20,189 nt of DNA, taken from contig JAEYQV010000135.1 in assembly GCA_023409835.1 (NCBI GenBank), forward strand, positions 1 to 20,189. Reading direction: 5' to 3'. The translations under genes and the position numbers were made by a program. Every line of letters begins with the position of its first letter. The first letter of the stretch is position 1. Below are positions 8,299 through 14,981 of this stretch, piece by piece. The stretch comes from Bacillota bacterium (GTDB lineage Bacteria; Bacillota; Clostridia; Lachnospirales; Lachnospiraceae). A model generated the notes under the pieces. It had not been told where the DNA came from and did not search any database. It saw only the letters and a program-made list of their open reading frames with translations.

Positions 8299-9214
8299 AA
8301 TCCATCTCCCCTTCCTTATCCTTTATCTCTTCGATATAGGTAACATTCTCATTACTAGCAGCAGGTGCTAGCTTCTGAGTCGCGCCGGTATTCGGTGATA
8401 GCTCCCATTCTATCTCTTCCACCTTCGTTGCTAAGCTTGCTGCCAAGCGGTTCTCCATGGCTTTACGTACCTGTTTATTCAATTCATTCGTTGCAGTGTT
8501 TAGTATATTGGGATTATCCTGAATGAGCAGGAGTGTAGAAAGGCTTGGTTCATATGTTACCTGAGACGCTTCCTGAAGGTTTGGTTCAATATACTTCGTT
8601 GTATAGATTTTAGCTCCGTTATAGAGAAAGGCATCCACTGTGGCACTTGCCATCCTAAGAATCTCCTCCTCTGTAAGCCAAAGGAAGCAGCTTTCTGTAT
8701 CCGCTGTGTTGATTACCTTCTTCGGTAATATGATGTAGTCTTCCCCGTTGGGGAAGAAAATTCTGATATCGACGGTATCGCTATTCATAATATCTGAACT
8801 CACAATGATTACTTCATATTCCACTTCCCTAAGCTCAGAGGCTACGGCAGTATCGGTCAACATATTATTCTGAAGCTGCGTACCTGCCGGAATATCCAGC
8901 AGTGCTGCCTTGCCGATGCCATCCTCTCCCATATAGGTCTCTACCGGCTGGGAAGCATATACCGTCATTTTATCAACATTATCTGCCGTGATGTAATTAC
9001 CTTTCTTAATATCTGCTGCCGCAACATAGATACTTCGCCGGTTCATTTCCTTTTCCCTGTTTACCTCCTCCAGCTGCTTCCGATATTCCTCTTTGATCTG
9101 GTTTGTCAGAACAATGGAGGTCAGTAATGCCGCTCCCCCTATGACAATAATACAGATCAAGGCTACCATAATGTATTGCCTTGTGGTCCGTTTAATTCTT
9201 CTCCTGACTTTCAT
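8288..9214 (-). CDS. CpaB/RcpC-like SAF-domain protein
   Basis: 308 residues from ATG 9212-9214, which has AGAGGA just ahead; an in-frame ATG four codons earlier (9226) has no clear ribosome site. A very basic head (KVRRRIKRTTRQ) precedes one membrane helix (about residues 15-37). A SAF domain follows, with IYVAAADIKKGNYITADNV and AALLDIPAGTQLQNNMLTD typical of the family. The later piece SDTVDIRIFFPNGEDYI matches the second conserved block of clostridial CpaB proteins. In Gram-negative Tad systems CpaB/RcpC sits in the periplasm and works with the secretin. Here, with no outer membrane indicated, it is probably a wall-zone partner of the assembly complex. The C-terminus is acidic and overlaps the next gene. 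Confidence 0.85.
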   Translation of the reverse strand: MKVRRRIKRTTRQYIMVALICIIVIGGAALLTSIVLTNQIKEEYRKQLEEVNREKEMNRRSIYVAAADIKKGNYITADNVDKMTVYASQPVETYMGEDGIGKAALLDIPAGTQLQNNMLTDTAVASELREVEYEVIIVSSDIMNSDTVDIRIFFPNGEDYIILPKKVINTADTESCFLWLTEEEILRMASATVDAFLYNGAKIYTTKYIEPNLQEASQVTYEPSLSTLLLIQDNPNILNTATNELNKQVRKAMENRLAASLATKVEEIEWELSPNTGATQKLAPAASNENVTYIEEIKDKEGEMDYGP

Positions 9215-9258
9215 CTTTCCTCTCATTCCGGTGCACGGTTTATACTCATTTAAACTTC

Positions 9259-9495
9259 CTAGTATCTGATATCATACTTAATTAATAAAAAACCAATCAT
9301 AACAGAGCAGATTAAGATTAATATATAAAATACTATAATCTTGGATCTGGGTATTTGCCGTTCCTTTCGTGGTATGCTTTTACGCCTTTTTAGTCTGCCT
9401 GCCGCAAACCTGCCTGTAACATTCAACAGAGTAAAGTATAGTATGATCCCGATGATAACTATCACCAGCATCCTTAACAATGTAATCTGCCACAA
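9259..9495 (-). CDS. Small two-helix membrane protein of the Tad-like locus
   Basis: 78 residues with helices at about 8-26 and 52-72, joined by a very basic loop (RLKRRKSIPRKERQIPRSK), so the loop should face the cytoplasm and both ends outward. The start is TTG 9493-9495 with AAAGGAG 8 bases upstream, inside the last codons of the preceding MinD-like gene (22-base overlap). I do not recognise the family. Its place between a MinD-like and the CpaB-like gene suggests a small assembly partner of the apparatus. Confidence 0.68.
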   Translation of the reverse strand: MWQITLLRMLVIVIIGIILYFTLLNVTGRFAAGRLKRRKSIPRKERQIPRSKIIVFYILILICSVMIGFLLIKYDIRY

Positions 9496-10325
9496 GGGCC
9501 GTGCTCCTTTCTTATCAGTTCACCGGATAGCTCTGCTCTCTTTATAATCATTCCGGATGCTTTTCTTATGGCCTGAATGAACAGATAATTCGGATTATCC
9601 TTTGTACATTTATAATTACCGGTAATAAACTCCACTGCTCTACCGCGAGAACAGGCTGCTTGAAATGCTTCATTCCAGGGAATAGGAGCTATGATATCCA
9701 AGGGAATATCATATAGATTCGATATTTTTCTATAGTTCAAGAAGGTTTGGGTTAAATAATTTCCGATGATAAAGACTGATTTGGGTATAAGGGAAGAATA
9801 GCTTTCGATAAAATCCTCTAGAAAATTTATATTTTGACATAGATTAACGACGATCAGATCCGCCGTCTCCAGAATTGCTTTGGAATTAAGATTAAGAGGT
9901 GCCGTATCAATAAAACAGATATCATTTGACTCCTCCAGCAGATTAAATAAAGGAGCAAGATTATCATTTAGCTCATAATCAAAAAGCTCATTATGGATAT
10001 ACCTGCTCTGCGGAATATAATAAAGATGCTTATGAATCACTTCCTTGAGATAAGTTCGAAGTTCCGGCGGGTTATTGCTGCCACGGCAGACATACCGCAG
10101 CAGCCCTTCTACTCCGCCCCCCTCATAATAATTCGTTCCTACTTCCCGGATGAAGGGCACCCGGTTGGTGCCAAGAAATGCCAGACCGAGGTTATCCTTA
10201 TGAAGATGGTTCTCCATCACAGAGACTGAATAAGGAAAACGCATGACACATGCAATACTGACTGCCGCAAGATTATAAGAAACCCTTGCTTGTTCATAGG
10301 TATTGCTCCAAAAAGCAATTTTCAT
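9474..10325 (-). CDS. MinD/CpaE-like protein with degenerate P-loop (copy 1), first gene of the Tad-like operon
   Basis: 283 residues. The start AFWSNTYEQARVSYN aligns with AFWGNVHGQPRTTSN of the copy at 6795-7616: both keep the pattern Q-[A/P]-R-x-[S/T]-x-N where the P-loop should be, and neither has the GK[T/S] pair. A DICFIDTAPLN element and ADLIVVNLCQN (identical VNLCQN in the other copy) mark the rest of the MinD fold. ATG at 10323-10325 with AAAGGGGG 8 bases upstream. It is promoter-proximal in the operon. Known relatives (CpaE/TadZ) localise Tad machinery; loss of the nucleotide-binding residues suggests a scaffold role. Confidence 0.78.
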   Translation of the reverse strand: MKIAFWSNTYEQARVSYNLAAVSIACVMRFPYSVSVMENHLHKDNLGLAFLGTNRVPFIREVGTNYYEGGGVEGLLRYVCRGSNNPPELRTYLKEVIHKHLYYIPQSRYIHNELFDYELNDNLAPLFNLLEESNDICFIDTAPLNLNSKAILETADLIVVNLCQNINFLEDFIESYSSLIPKSVFIIGNYLTQTFLNYRKISNLYDIPLDIIAPIPWNEAFQAACSRGRAVEFITGNYKCTKDNPNYLFIQAIRKASGMIIKRAELSGELIRKEHGPCGRLHC

Positions 10326-10370
10326 ATAGAATACCCCCTTTAGAATTACTTAGATATGTTGTTGGATTAC
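10326..10370 (-). promoter_or_regulatory. Strong ribosome binding site and leader end of the Tad-like operon
   Basis: AAAGGGGG sits 8 bases ahead of the first ATG. The leader is AT-rich with no other start in frame. Confidence 0.6.
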
Positions 10371-10386
10371 GGAAGCGAACGCTTCC
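10371..10386. promoter_or_regulatory. Perfect 7-bp dyad in the Tad-like operon leader
   Basis: GGAAGCG-AA-CGCTTCC is a perfect 7+7 dyad with a 2-base centre, inside an otherwise AT-rich stretch about 45 bases upstream of the first ATG and downstream of the inferred transcription start. It could be an operator (the shape suits a dimeric repressor) or a short RNA hairpin in the leader (6-bp stem, 4-base loop). There is no U-tract, so it is not an intrinsic terminator. Confidence 0.5.
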
Positions 10387-10432
10387 AAAGAAAAGTGGTG
10401 AAGACATATTATGGAATAAATTAGATATTATT

Positions 10433-10461
10433 ATCATAATGCAAACGCTACAAATTGTAAA
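10433..10461 (-). promoter_or_regulatory. Sigma-A promoter of the Tad-like operon with cre-like spacer
   Basis: Read on the minus strand: -35 TTTACA (10456-10461), a 17-base spacer, -10 TATGAT (10433-10438), each one base from consensus. The spacer carries TTGTAGCGTTTGCA (10440-10453), which differs from the 14-base CcpA cre consensus at two positions. Transcription would start near 10426, giving a leader of about 100 bases. Confidence 0.55.
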
Positions 10462-10593
10462 TACTTGTTGAAAAATAATATATAACAAACTTTTTGTATT
10501 TTTTTGTATATTTCTGCTAATTATAGTTTATTTATGTTATTTTATACTACTTCTTTGATAGTAAAGCTTAGATAGCAAGAATCATAAGCTCCC

Positions 10594-10630
10594 AAAAAAC
10601 TGCCCCTGTTCTTGACCGGACGGGGCAGTT
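10594..10630 (-). terminator. Intrinsic terminator between the amidase remnant and the Tad-like operon
   Basis: The arms AACTGCCCC (10598-10606) and GGGGCAGTT (10622-10630) pair perfectly over 9 bases with a 15-base loop. On the minus strand the stem is followed by a run of six T (A at 10594-10599). It should isolate the Tad-like operon from upstream transcription. The other side is followed by TAATAATAAT-type sequence only, so it acts mainly on minus-strand transcripts. The rest of the gap 10631-10738 holds only a weak CCACC/GGTGG hairpin. Confidence 0.8.
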
Positions 10631-10738
10631 ATTATTATATATGGCTAACCACCTTGTGGGTGGCTGTTTCTTTTCTGGATTCTTTCAAATAGGAAATCTC
10701 TATGCTACATAAATGTTCGTAGAACATCATAGGTTAGT

Positions 10739-11869
10739 CTATACCAGCTTCGGCATCACTCTATTTCCTACAGCTCTCTCCACAGCAAAGGCATTCCGGA
10801 TCAATTGGTTATCCTTAAGCGCTGTCATATATATTCCGAATGGCATTCCATCCTCATATAGGCCGCAGGGAATCGTAATAACCGGAAGCTGTGTATACTG
10901 AAGGATATTGTTATAGCATAGCATGATGCACAGATCGATCCCCTCCAGCTGATCACGGATCATCCTCATACTCTCCTGCCGGTCTCTTAAAAGCTCCTGA
11001 TAAACAGCCTCGTCCAGTCTTCCCGTGGTATTCTCCTCAGCATCCCGAAGACAGGTTTGTCCGTACCTTAAAGCTGTCTCCGCATGCCGGTTATTGTAAT
11101 CGATGATATCCTTAAGGGTTTTTATCGGATAACTGACCGGTAATGTCTTCAAATACCGGTTCATCGCATGCTTGAACTCATACTTCATCGTGTTCATAAT
11201 ATTCTTCGTCTTCGGAATTTCAAGCCGCTTGATCCTTGCCCCCTGCCGCTCCAGCTCCCGGATTGCCTCCTCGGTCTTTCTTATAACCTGCTCCGGCAGA
11301 TTTCCCGGATTCCATTCGTTATACCCAATGGTCATTCCCTTAAGGCTGACACCGTTCTCTTCAATAACCGGGGTATCCGTAAGCCCGGCAAACATAACCG
11401 CTGCGTCCTCCACCGTTCTGGTAAAGGGACCTGCAGTATCCAGTGTAAAGCTGATCGGGATGATACCGTTCTGGCTGATTATTCCGGTTGTCGGTCTGAG
11501 ACCAACAATCCCGTTCATAAGTCCCGGAGCAACGATTGAATTACAGGTATCTGAACCGATAGAGGCCGCGCACAGATTAGCAGCACAGGCTACGGCAGAA
11601 CCCGAGCTTGAACCGGAGGGATCCTTCTCCTTATTGTAAGGGTTCTTCACCTGCCCGCCTCTGGAGCTGTATCCGTTCGGCATATCCTGCGTTGTATAAT
11701 TTGCAAACTCGGTCATATTGGTCTTTCCGAGAATGACTGCACCATTCTTTCTTAAGGTCTTTACATTCCTGTATAAGGCAATTAACAGAGCTTCAAAATC
11801 GCCTGTCAGTCTTAGGAGGAACGCATCCCCACTGTCTGACAGGCGATATATCTTGATAGAACTTATCAA
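10739..11869 (-). pseudogene. 5'-truncated amidase (amidase signature family) remnant
   Basis: An open frame of 376 codons (from TTG 11869) whose body is an amidase signature enzyme: LRKNGAVILGKTNMTEFANY, the Gly/Ser-rich DPSGSSSGSAVACAANL, GSDTCNSIVAPG carrying the expected nucleophile Ser region, and LDTAGPFTRTVEDAA. These enzymes hydrolyse amides with a Ser-cisSer-Lys triad and are usually about 450-500 residues. The N-terminal region that carries the catalytic Lys is absent here. Codons before about residue 28 come from the hairpin at 11798-11847, which I read as the terminator of the ABC operon, not from an amidase. There is no ribosome site or promoter for the frame. The rest is intact, so the truncation is probably recent or the product is still made but inactive. 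Confidence 0.72.
11798..11847 (-). terminator. Terminator-like 12-bp inverted repeat after the ABC transporter operon
   Basis: ATCGCCTGTCAG (11798-11809) and CTGACAGGCGAT (11836-11847) are perfect 12-base inverted arms around a 26-base loop. On the minus strand the second arm ends in GATTTTG, a short U-run. It lies about 85 bases after the ATPase stop, behind a second small hairpin (TTGATA/TATCAA, 11852-11869). It probably ends the ABC operon. It also marks the point where amidase homology begins. Confidence 0.6.
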
Positions 11870-11933
11870 TATCTACTATAAAATAACAACCTCAGTAAAT
11901 CCAGTCCATACTTCTATTAAGCCTGACCTTTTG

Positions 11934-12683
11934 CTACTTTTCCTGGTCCTTTCTCAGGATTCTTCTTAAGAATTCCTTCGTACGTTCCTGGGTCGGGTTA
12001 TTGAATATCTGCTCGGGAGTACCCTCCTCTGCGATAATACCTTTATCCATAAATACGACACGGTCAGCAACCTCTTCTGCAAATCCCATCTCATGGGTAA
12101 CTACCAGCATCGTCAGTCCGCTCTTTGCCAGCTCCTTCATTACCGTGAGTACTTCGCCAACCATCTCCGGATCAAGTGCTGAGGTCGGCTCGTCGAACAG
12201 GAGTACATCCGGCTCCATCGATAACGCCCGGGCTATTGCAACTCTCTGCTTCTGTCCGCCGGATAGCTGTCGGGGCTTAGCATAGATATACTGGTCCATG
12301 CCAACGTTGGCCAGATACTTCATAGCTACCTTCTTAGCCTGTTCCTTCGATCTCTTCAGAACCTTAAGCTGTCCGACCATGCAATTGCTGAGTACGTCAT
12401 GGTTATTAAACAGATTAAACTGCTGGAATACCATTCCTAACTTTGTTCGGTAAGCATAGACATCATGCTTATCATCCATTATATTCTTACCGTTATAGAT
12501 GATTTCTCCGCCGCTCGGCTTTTCCAGAAGGTTGATGCAACGCAACAGTGTGGATTTACCGGAGCCTGAGGAACCGATGATACAGACTACCTCACCCTTC
12601 TTTACGTTGAAATCAATGTCTCTTAAGATTTCATTTTTACCGAAGGATTTACTTAAATGTTGAACCTCTATTATATTTTCCAT
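11934..12683 (-). CDS. Polar amino acid ABC transporter, ATP-binding protein (probably lysine)
   Basis: 249 residues, the usual length for GlnQ/HisP-type ATPases. All motifs are intact: Walker A GSSGSGKST (37-45), Q-loop in VFQQFN (85-90), signature LSGGQKQR (140-147), Walker B LLFDEPTSALD (161-171) and the H-loop His in VVTHEMG (His197). It hydrolyses ATP on the cytoplasmic face of the permease dimer. ATG at 12681-12683 with AGGAGG upstream, 21 bases after the permease gene. Automatic annotation would say glutamine (glnQ); the lysine riboswitch ahead of the operon argues for lysine. Confidence 0.95.
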   Translation of the reverse strand: MENIIEVQHLSKSFGKNEILRDIDFNVKKGEVVCIIGSSGSGKSTLLRCINLLEKPSGGEIIYNGKNIMDDKHDVYAYRTKLGMVFQQFNLFNNHDVLSNCMVGQLKVLKRSKEQAKKVAMKYLANVGMDQYIYAKPRQLSGGQKQRVAIARALSMEPDVLLFDEPTSALDPEMVGEVLTVMKELAKSGLTMLVVTHEMGFAEEVADRVVFMDKGIIAEEGTPEQIFNNPTQERTKEFLRRILRKDQEK

Positions 12684-12704
12684 TTGCTGATCTCCTCCTT
12701 CCGG

Positions 12705-13478
12705 TTAATTGATGTTCTTTGTTCTTCTTACCATATCCTCAGGTCTTGCTACCTGCATCTGGTTACCCGGAATGACATTAAAGTTCTCCGGGCCATCCAG
12801 CCTTTTCTCGATAAAGCGAAGGATACGGGTGACGGTTAAGGTCATGATCAGATAAATCATACAGGCAACCAGGAACGGTTCAAAGAAGTGGAAGGTTGCA
12901 CCTGTAATAGAGCTCGTCTTAAAGAATAATTCTGATACAGAGATTACGTTCAGAACAGAGGTGTCCTTAATATTGATGACAAATTCGTTACCGATTGCAG
13001 GCAGGATGTTGCGGATTACCTGTGGAAGCACCACATTCAGCATTGTCTTAATATGATTCATTCCGATCGCATGGGCGGCTTCAAACTGCCCCTTATCGAT
13101 GGAGATGATACCGCCGCGGACGATCTCGGCCGTATAAGCACCGGTATTGATGGACACGATAAAGATACCGGCAAACATTTTATCCATATTAATGCCAAAT
13201 ACTATGAGCGATCCGTAATAAATTACCATCGCCTGAACGATCATCGGAGTTCCGCGGAATACCTCTACATACACTGTTAGAATAATATTTACGATTTTTA
13301 ATAGTATTCTCTTTATTAAACCATCCGGTTTAGGAATCGTACGGACCGTACCGATCAGCAGTCCAATGATTGAGCCTAAAATAGTGCCGGTGATGGAGAT
13401 CAGCAGTGTAACACCTGCTCCTTCCAAAAACCATGCTCCATACTCTCTGATAATCTTGCCGAAGAATGACAATTCCAT
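12705..13478 (-). CDS. Polar amino acid ABC transporter, permease (probably lysine)
   Basis: 257 residues of the HisM/GlnP permease family, with about five membrane helices. The N-terminal block GAGVTLLISITGTILGSIIG and the cytoplasmic coupling loop FEAAHAIGMNHIKTMLNVVLPQ (the EAA loop that docks on the ATPase) are clear. The N-terminus is cytoplasm-to-outside without a fused binding domain, so it relies on the separate lipoprotein encoded upstream. ATG 13476-13478 has only a weak, distant ribosome site (AGGAAAGG about 13 bases ahead). Together with the internal terminator this should keep permease levels below binding-protein levels. Confidence 0.93.
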   Translation of the reverse strand: MELSFFGKIIREYGAWFLEGAGVTLLISITGTILGSIIGLLIGTVRTIPKPDGLIKRILLKIVNIILTVYVEVFRGTPMIVQAMVIYYGSLIVFGINMDKMFAGIFIVSINTGAYTAEIVRGGIISIDKGQFEAAHAIGMNHIKTMLNVVLPQVIRNILPAIGNEFVINIKDTSVLNVISVSELFFKTSSITGATFHFFEPFLVACMIYLIMTLTVTRILRFIEKRLDGPENFNVIPGNQMQVARPEDMVRRTKNIN

Positions 13479-13527
13479 TAATTACACCAAGCCTTTCCTA
13501 CATAAATGCAATACGCTCATAAATAGT

Positions 13528-13578
13528 AAAAGAGACTGCCCCAATCCAAAATTCAGGGCATTTCGGGGACAGCCTCTT
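13528..13578 (-). terminator. Internal terminator between binding protein and permease genes
   Basis: On the minus strand a 13-14 bp stem (arms 13565-13578 and 13530-13542, paired with two G-U wobbles) closes a 22-base loop and is followed by TTTTACTATTT. It lies inside one operon, between the binding-protein stop and the permease start. It probably works as a partial terminator or 3' stabiliser, giving more binding-protein mRNA than permease mRNA. Confidence 0.75.
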
Positions 13579-13594
13579 AGTCATCTAATCTTAA

Positions 13595-14473
13595 TTATTC
13601 TGTTGCCGGCTGATTCGTAATAGCAGTATCCATAATTGAGATACGATCCTCCTCAGATATACCGGCTAAAGTCTCATTAATTTTAGCTGTTAACTCACTG
13701 TCCTTCCGCAGACCTACTGCAACAGCAGTATCGTCCTCAGAGGTCTCAAAACCGGAACCTGATGCGAATTGAACCATAGCAAATTTACTATTTGCAGCAG
13801 CTGCACTTACGCCTTCCGGACGTTCGGAAACATATCCATCGATTGCTCCTGCCTCCAGAGCAACTCTCATTGCAGGGAAGCTGTCCATTGCGGTTTGCTT
13901 CTTCACACCGTTAATCTGATCAATAACAGAATAGTGGAAGGTATTTAACTGAGCTGTAATCTTAGCCCCTGAAAAATCCTGAATAGAAGTTGCATTCTCA
14001 TAAGCTCCGCCCTTCTTAACTACCATTACAAGATCGGACATATAGTAGTTATCAGAGAAGTCAATGGCTTCCTTACGTTCAGCAGTCGGTGACATACCGG
14101 CGATGATAGCGTCGATCTTGCCGGACTGTAATGCAGGTAACAGACCATCCCAATCGGTCTTGACAATGACTAATTCCTTACCTAAACCGTCAGCGATCTT
14201 TTTAGCAATCTCAATATCATATCCGCCAGCATATTCATTCGTCCCATCGATCAGAACAGCTCCGTTGGAATCGTTTACCTGGGTCCAGTTAAAGGGCGGG
14301 TAGGCACACTCAAGCCCAACCTTAAAGGTATTATCATTCTCAGTCTTCGTGTCCTGAGTTGATGGGTTCTTCTTACCTCCGGTGCTGGTTTCCTCATCCT
14401 TGGTACCGCAGCCTGCGGCAAGTAACATTACGGAAATTACCATAATAACCAGTGCTGTGAATTTCTTACTCAT
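13595..14473 (-). CDS. Amino acid ABC transporter substrate-binding lipoprotein (probably lysine)
   Basis: 292 residues from ATG 14471-14473 (MSKKFTALV). The frame is open 22 codons further, but this ATG has AGGAGG 6 bases ahead and begins a lipoprotein signal peptide with lipobox LAAGC (Cys22). The mature part is a type II periplasmic-binding (SBP_bac_3) fold: VGLECAYPPFNW, GGYDIEIAKKIADGLG, DGLLPALQSGKIDAIIAGMSPT, then ERKEAIDFS with the conserved ligand-carboxylate Arg. In DGYVSERPEG a Glu stands where most relatives have the Asp that holds the amino group. A Ser/Thr/Lys-rich linker follows the lipid anchor. First gene of the operon, directly behind the lysine riboswitch. Substrate is inferred from the riboswitch. 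Confidence 0.94.
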   Translation of the reverse strand: MSKKFTALVIMVISVMLLAAGCGTKDEETSTGGKKNPSTQDTKTENDNTFKVGLECAYPPFNWTQVNDSNGAVLIDGTNEYAGGYDIEIAKKIADGLGKELVIVKTDWDGLLPALQSGKIDAIIAGMSPTAERKEAIDFSDNYYMSDLVMVVKKGGAYENATSIQDFSGAKITAQLNTFHYSVIDQINGVKKQTAMDSFPAMRVALEAGAIDGYVSERPEGVSAAAANSKFAMVQFASGSGFETSEDDTAVAVGLRKDSELTAKINETLAGISEEDRISIMDTAITNQPATE

Positions 14474-14608
14474 TCTTATCCTCCTCTTAATCTTGTAGGA
14501 TGGATGTTCTCTCCTATTTTCGGGAGGATTAAGCGACACCGATCAGCGATGGATAATCGTTCCCGTTACTAGGAGGATTTCTCCCCCTAACTCATATTTT
14601 TATACATG

Positions 14609-14633
14609 AAAAAACCTGAGAGTTCCTCAGGTT
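14609..14633 (-). terminator. Riboswitch expression-platform terminator
   Basis: The arms AACCTGAG and CTCAGGTT (8 bp, 5-base loop) are followed by six T on the minus strand. The hairpin lies 31 bases after the aptamer, so lysine binding would stop transcription here. I could not draw a convincing antiterminator by eye. Confidence 0.85.
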
Positions 14634-14664
14634 ATGCTCATTTGCTCCGAGTCCTCTTCTTCCC

Positions 14665-14843
14665 TGTGAGATAGCGCAACTCATTAAATCGGGTTGTTTA
14701 ATGAGACAGTCCTGCAATTCTTCACTGCAGGCCCAGCCAATAATACTGAGTGCATTATAGGCTTCGGCGGTATCTCCTTCTCCATAGTATCCACGCTTCT
14801 CAGGCTCCCCTATGGACTGTTAAATACCGCTCCTCTATCACAC
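14665..14843 (-). ncRNA. Lysine riboswitch (L-box) aptamer
   Basis: On the minus strand the element opens with GTGTGATAGAGGAGCG and closes with GCGCTATCTCAC, which pair to form P1. Between them are the hallmarks of the L-box in order: TAGGGGAGCCTGAGAAG, the junction GCCGAAGC, TATTATTGGCTGG, the GCAGTG/AATTGCAGGACTGTC arm, and an ATTAAAC/TTTAATG helix. The size, about 179 bases, is normal. It lies ahead of the amino acid ABC transporter operon and should switch it off when lysine is plentiful. Leader 14474-14608 after the terminator is AT-rich with no further element recognised. Confidence 0.93.
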
Positions 14844-14883
14844 TTAAAAAAGTAAGGTTATTCATATATTATTTTACGCTATA

Positions 14884-14912
14884 AGTTTACAACATCGGTC
14901 TATATCTGTCAA
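14884..14912 (-). promoter_or_regulatory. Sigma-A promoter of the lysine riboswitch/ABC transporter operon
   Basis: Read on the minus strand: -35 TTGACA (14907-14912), 17-base spacer, -10 TAAACT (14884-14889). The start would fall about 35 bases ahead of the aptamer. No convincing terminator for the upstream aminotransferase gene is seen in 14913-14981. Confidence 0.8.
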
Positions 14913-14981
14913 CGGGAAATCTTCCAAATCCGCATATCTATGTAAGTTTAATAAACCCTGTAAATTCAAGGCCTTCCCCTA

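Noticed and set aside
10642..10668. CCACC/GGTGG hairpin next to the terminator
   Set aside because: The stem is short and imperfect, has no T-run of note and lies in a region without other structure.
11798..11847. 12-bp perfect inverted repeat as the ends of a small insertion element
   Set aside because: The arms are only 26 bases apart, there is no target duplication, and the second arm ends in a T-run on the minus strand after an operon end. A terminator explains it better.
10739..11869. Functional GatA (Glu-tRNA amidotransferase subunit A)
   Set aside because: The N-terminal region with the catalytic Lys is missing and no gatC or gatB gene is nearby.
11934..14473. Naming the transporter glnQ/glnP/glnH
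   Set aside because: Family resemblance cannot fix the substrate in this group, and the lysine riboswitch contradicts glutamine.
14609..14843. T-box or S-box leader
   Set aside because: No T-box AGGGTGG-type box or SAM-I core is present; the GATAGAGG...GCCGAAGC...GCTATCTC order is that of the lysine aptamer.
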